In this document: positions 14,680 through 14,820 of the stretch, one piece after another
Position numbering within the stretch: position 1 is the first letter of the stretch
Layout: the number at the start of each line of letters is the position of its first letter
NCBI GenBank assembly: GCA_047518005.1
Contig: JAKZRT010000139.1
Location: 1-14,820, forward strand
DNA: 14,820 nt
Source of the DNA: JAKZRT01 sp047518005
GTDB lineage: Bacteria; Pseudomonadota; Alphaproteobacteria; Rhodobacterales; Rhodobacteraceae
Reading direction: 5' to 3'
Position numbers and translations under genes: made by a program
Notes under the pieces: generated by a model
Seen by the model: only the letters and a program-made list of their open reading frames with translations
The model's database searches: none
What the model was told of the DNA's origin: nothing

Positions 14680-14820
14680 AGAGGTGGTCGCAGGAATTCG
14701 GACCAGTAGTTAAGGTGGATCGACTTATGAGAAAGACGATCCAATATGAAGACACGAAAGAACCATTCGCCCGATTTCAAAGCCAGGGTTGCGCTTGAAG
14801 CGATCCGCGAGGAAATGACG
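14680..14820 (+). mobile_element. IS3-family insertion sequence, left end (continues beyond window)
   Basis: Aminopeptidase similarity stops at about 14679 and is followed by AGAGGTGGTCGCAGGAATTC, which looks like the left terminal repeat of an IS3-family element, and by an orfA start 66 bases further on. The exact first base and the target duplication cannot be set without the right end. A TAG at 14709-14711 overlapping the TAA at 14711-14713 ends the aminopeptidase frame inside the element. Confidence 0.75.
14746..14820 (+). CDS. IS3-family transposase OrfA, N-terminal fragment
   Basis: The first 25 residues begin MKTRKNHSPDFKARVALEAI and run to the last base of the window. This is the start of the helix-turn-helix DNA-binding OrfA of IS3-family elements. 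OrfA is normally followed by OrfB with the DDE catalytic domain, reached by a programmed frameshift. The OrfA gene is on the same strand as the aminopeptidase it interrupts. No clear ribosome binding site precedes the ATG, as is common in these elements. Confidence 0.85.
   Translation, partial: MKTRKNHSPDFKARVALEAIREEMT

Noticed and set aside
1..14820. CRISPR arrays, tRNA, rRNA and riboswitches
   Set aside because: Scanning by eye showed no regularly spaced repeats, no cloverleaf-like tRNA with conserved loops, and no rRNA segments; I saw no recognisable riboswitch before asd or putA.

Overview
The window looks like chromosomal DNA of a high-GC alphaproteobacterium, most likely a member of the Rhodobacterales. 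The signs are a bifunctional PutA without a DNA-binding domain next to a divergent Lrp-type regulator, an LpcC-like LPS core mannosyltransferase, GC-rich third codon positions with very long antisense shadow frames, and IS630 and IS3 elements. This placement rests on recognised protein families, not on a marker gene.

Layout. Bases 1-121 are the 3' end of an IS630-family transposase. Bases 125-2499 (+) hold a tightly packed four-gene cluster that I cannot assign to a named system: a short protein with one hydrophobic segment (125-427), an 82-residue proline-rich protein (431-679), a ParA/MinD-like ATPase with a C-terminal membrane helix (672-1907), and a secreted protein with a coiled coil and a phage tail-collar-like C-terminus (1897-2499). 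The last three genes overlap, so they are probably translationally coupled. This is the most novel part of the window. Bases 2508-5613 (-) are a sugar-nucleotide operon, rmlD-manB-rmlA, whose genes overlap by 4 and 1 bases. It makes hexose-1-phosphates and two of the four dTDP-rhamnose enzymes; rmlB and rmlC are not in the window.

Bases 5806-9276 (-) encode PutA, which converts proline to glutamate. A divergent Lrp-family gene (9398-9859, +) is almost certainly its regulator PutR and has a promoter placed to give a leaderless mRNA. An LpcC-like glycosyltransferase gene (to 10950) overlaps the putR stop codon. It is followed by asd (11026-12048), for aspartate-semialdehyde dehydrogenase. A stretch of about 530 bases with no convincing gene follows (12049-12578), then a possible 51-residue ORF, a beta-carbonic anhydrase on the minus strand (12738-13385), and a small conserved-looking helical protein (13530-13910).

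The right edge holds an M17 leucyl aminopeptidase gene cut in half at about 14679 by an IS3-family element whose orfA begins at 14746 and runs off the window. The window is therefore bounded by two unrelated insertion sequences. Functionally, three loci touch the cell envelope: manB and rmlA/rmlD supply activated mannose and rhamnose precursors, LpcC probably uses GDP-mannose for LPS core assembly, and the ParA-like cluster appears to place an ATPase at the inner membrane with a secreted partner.
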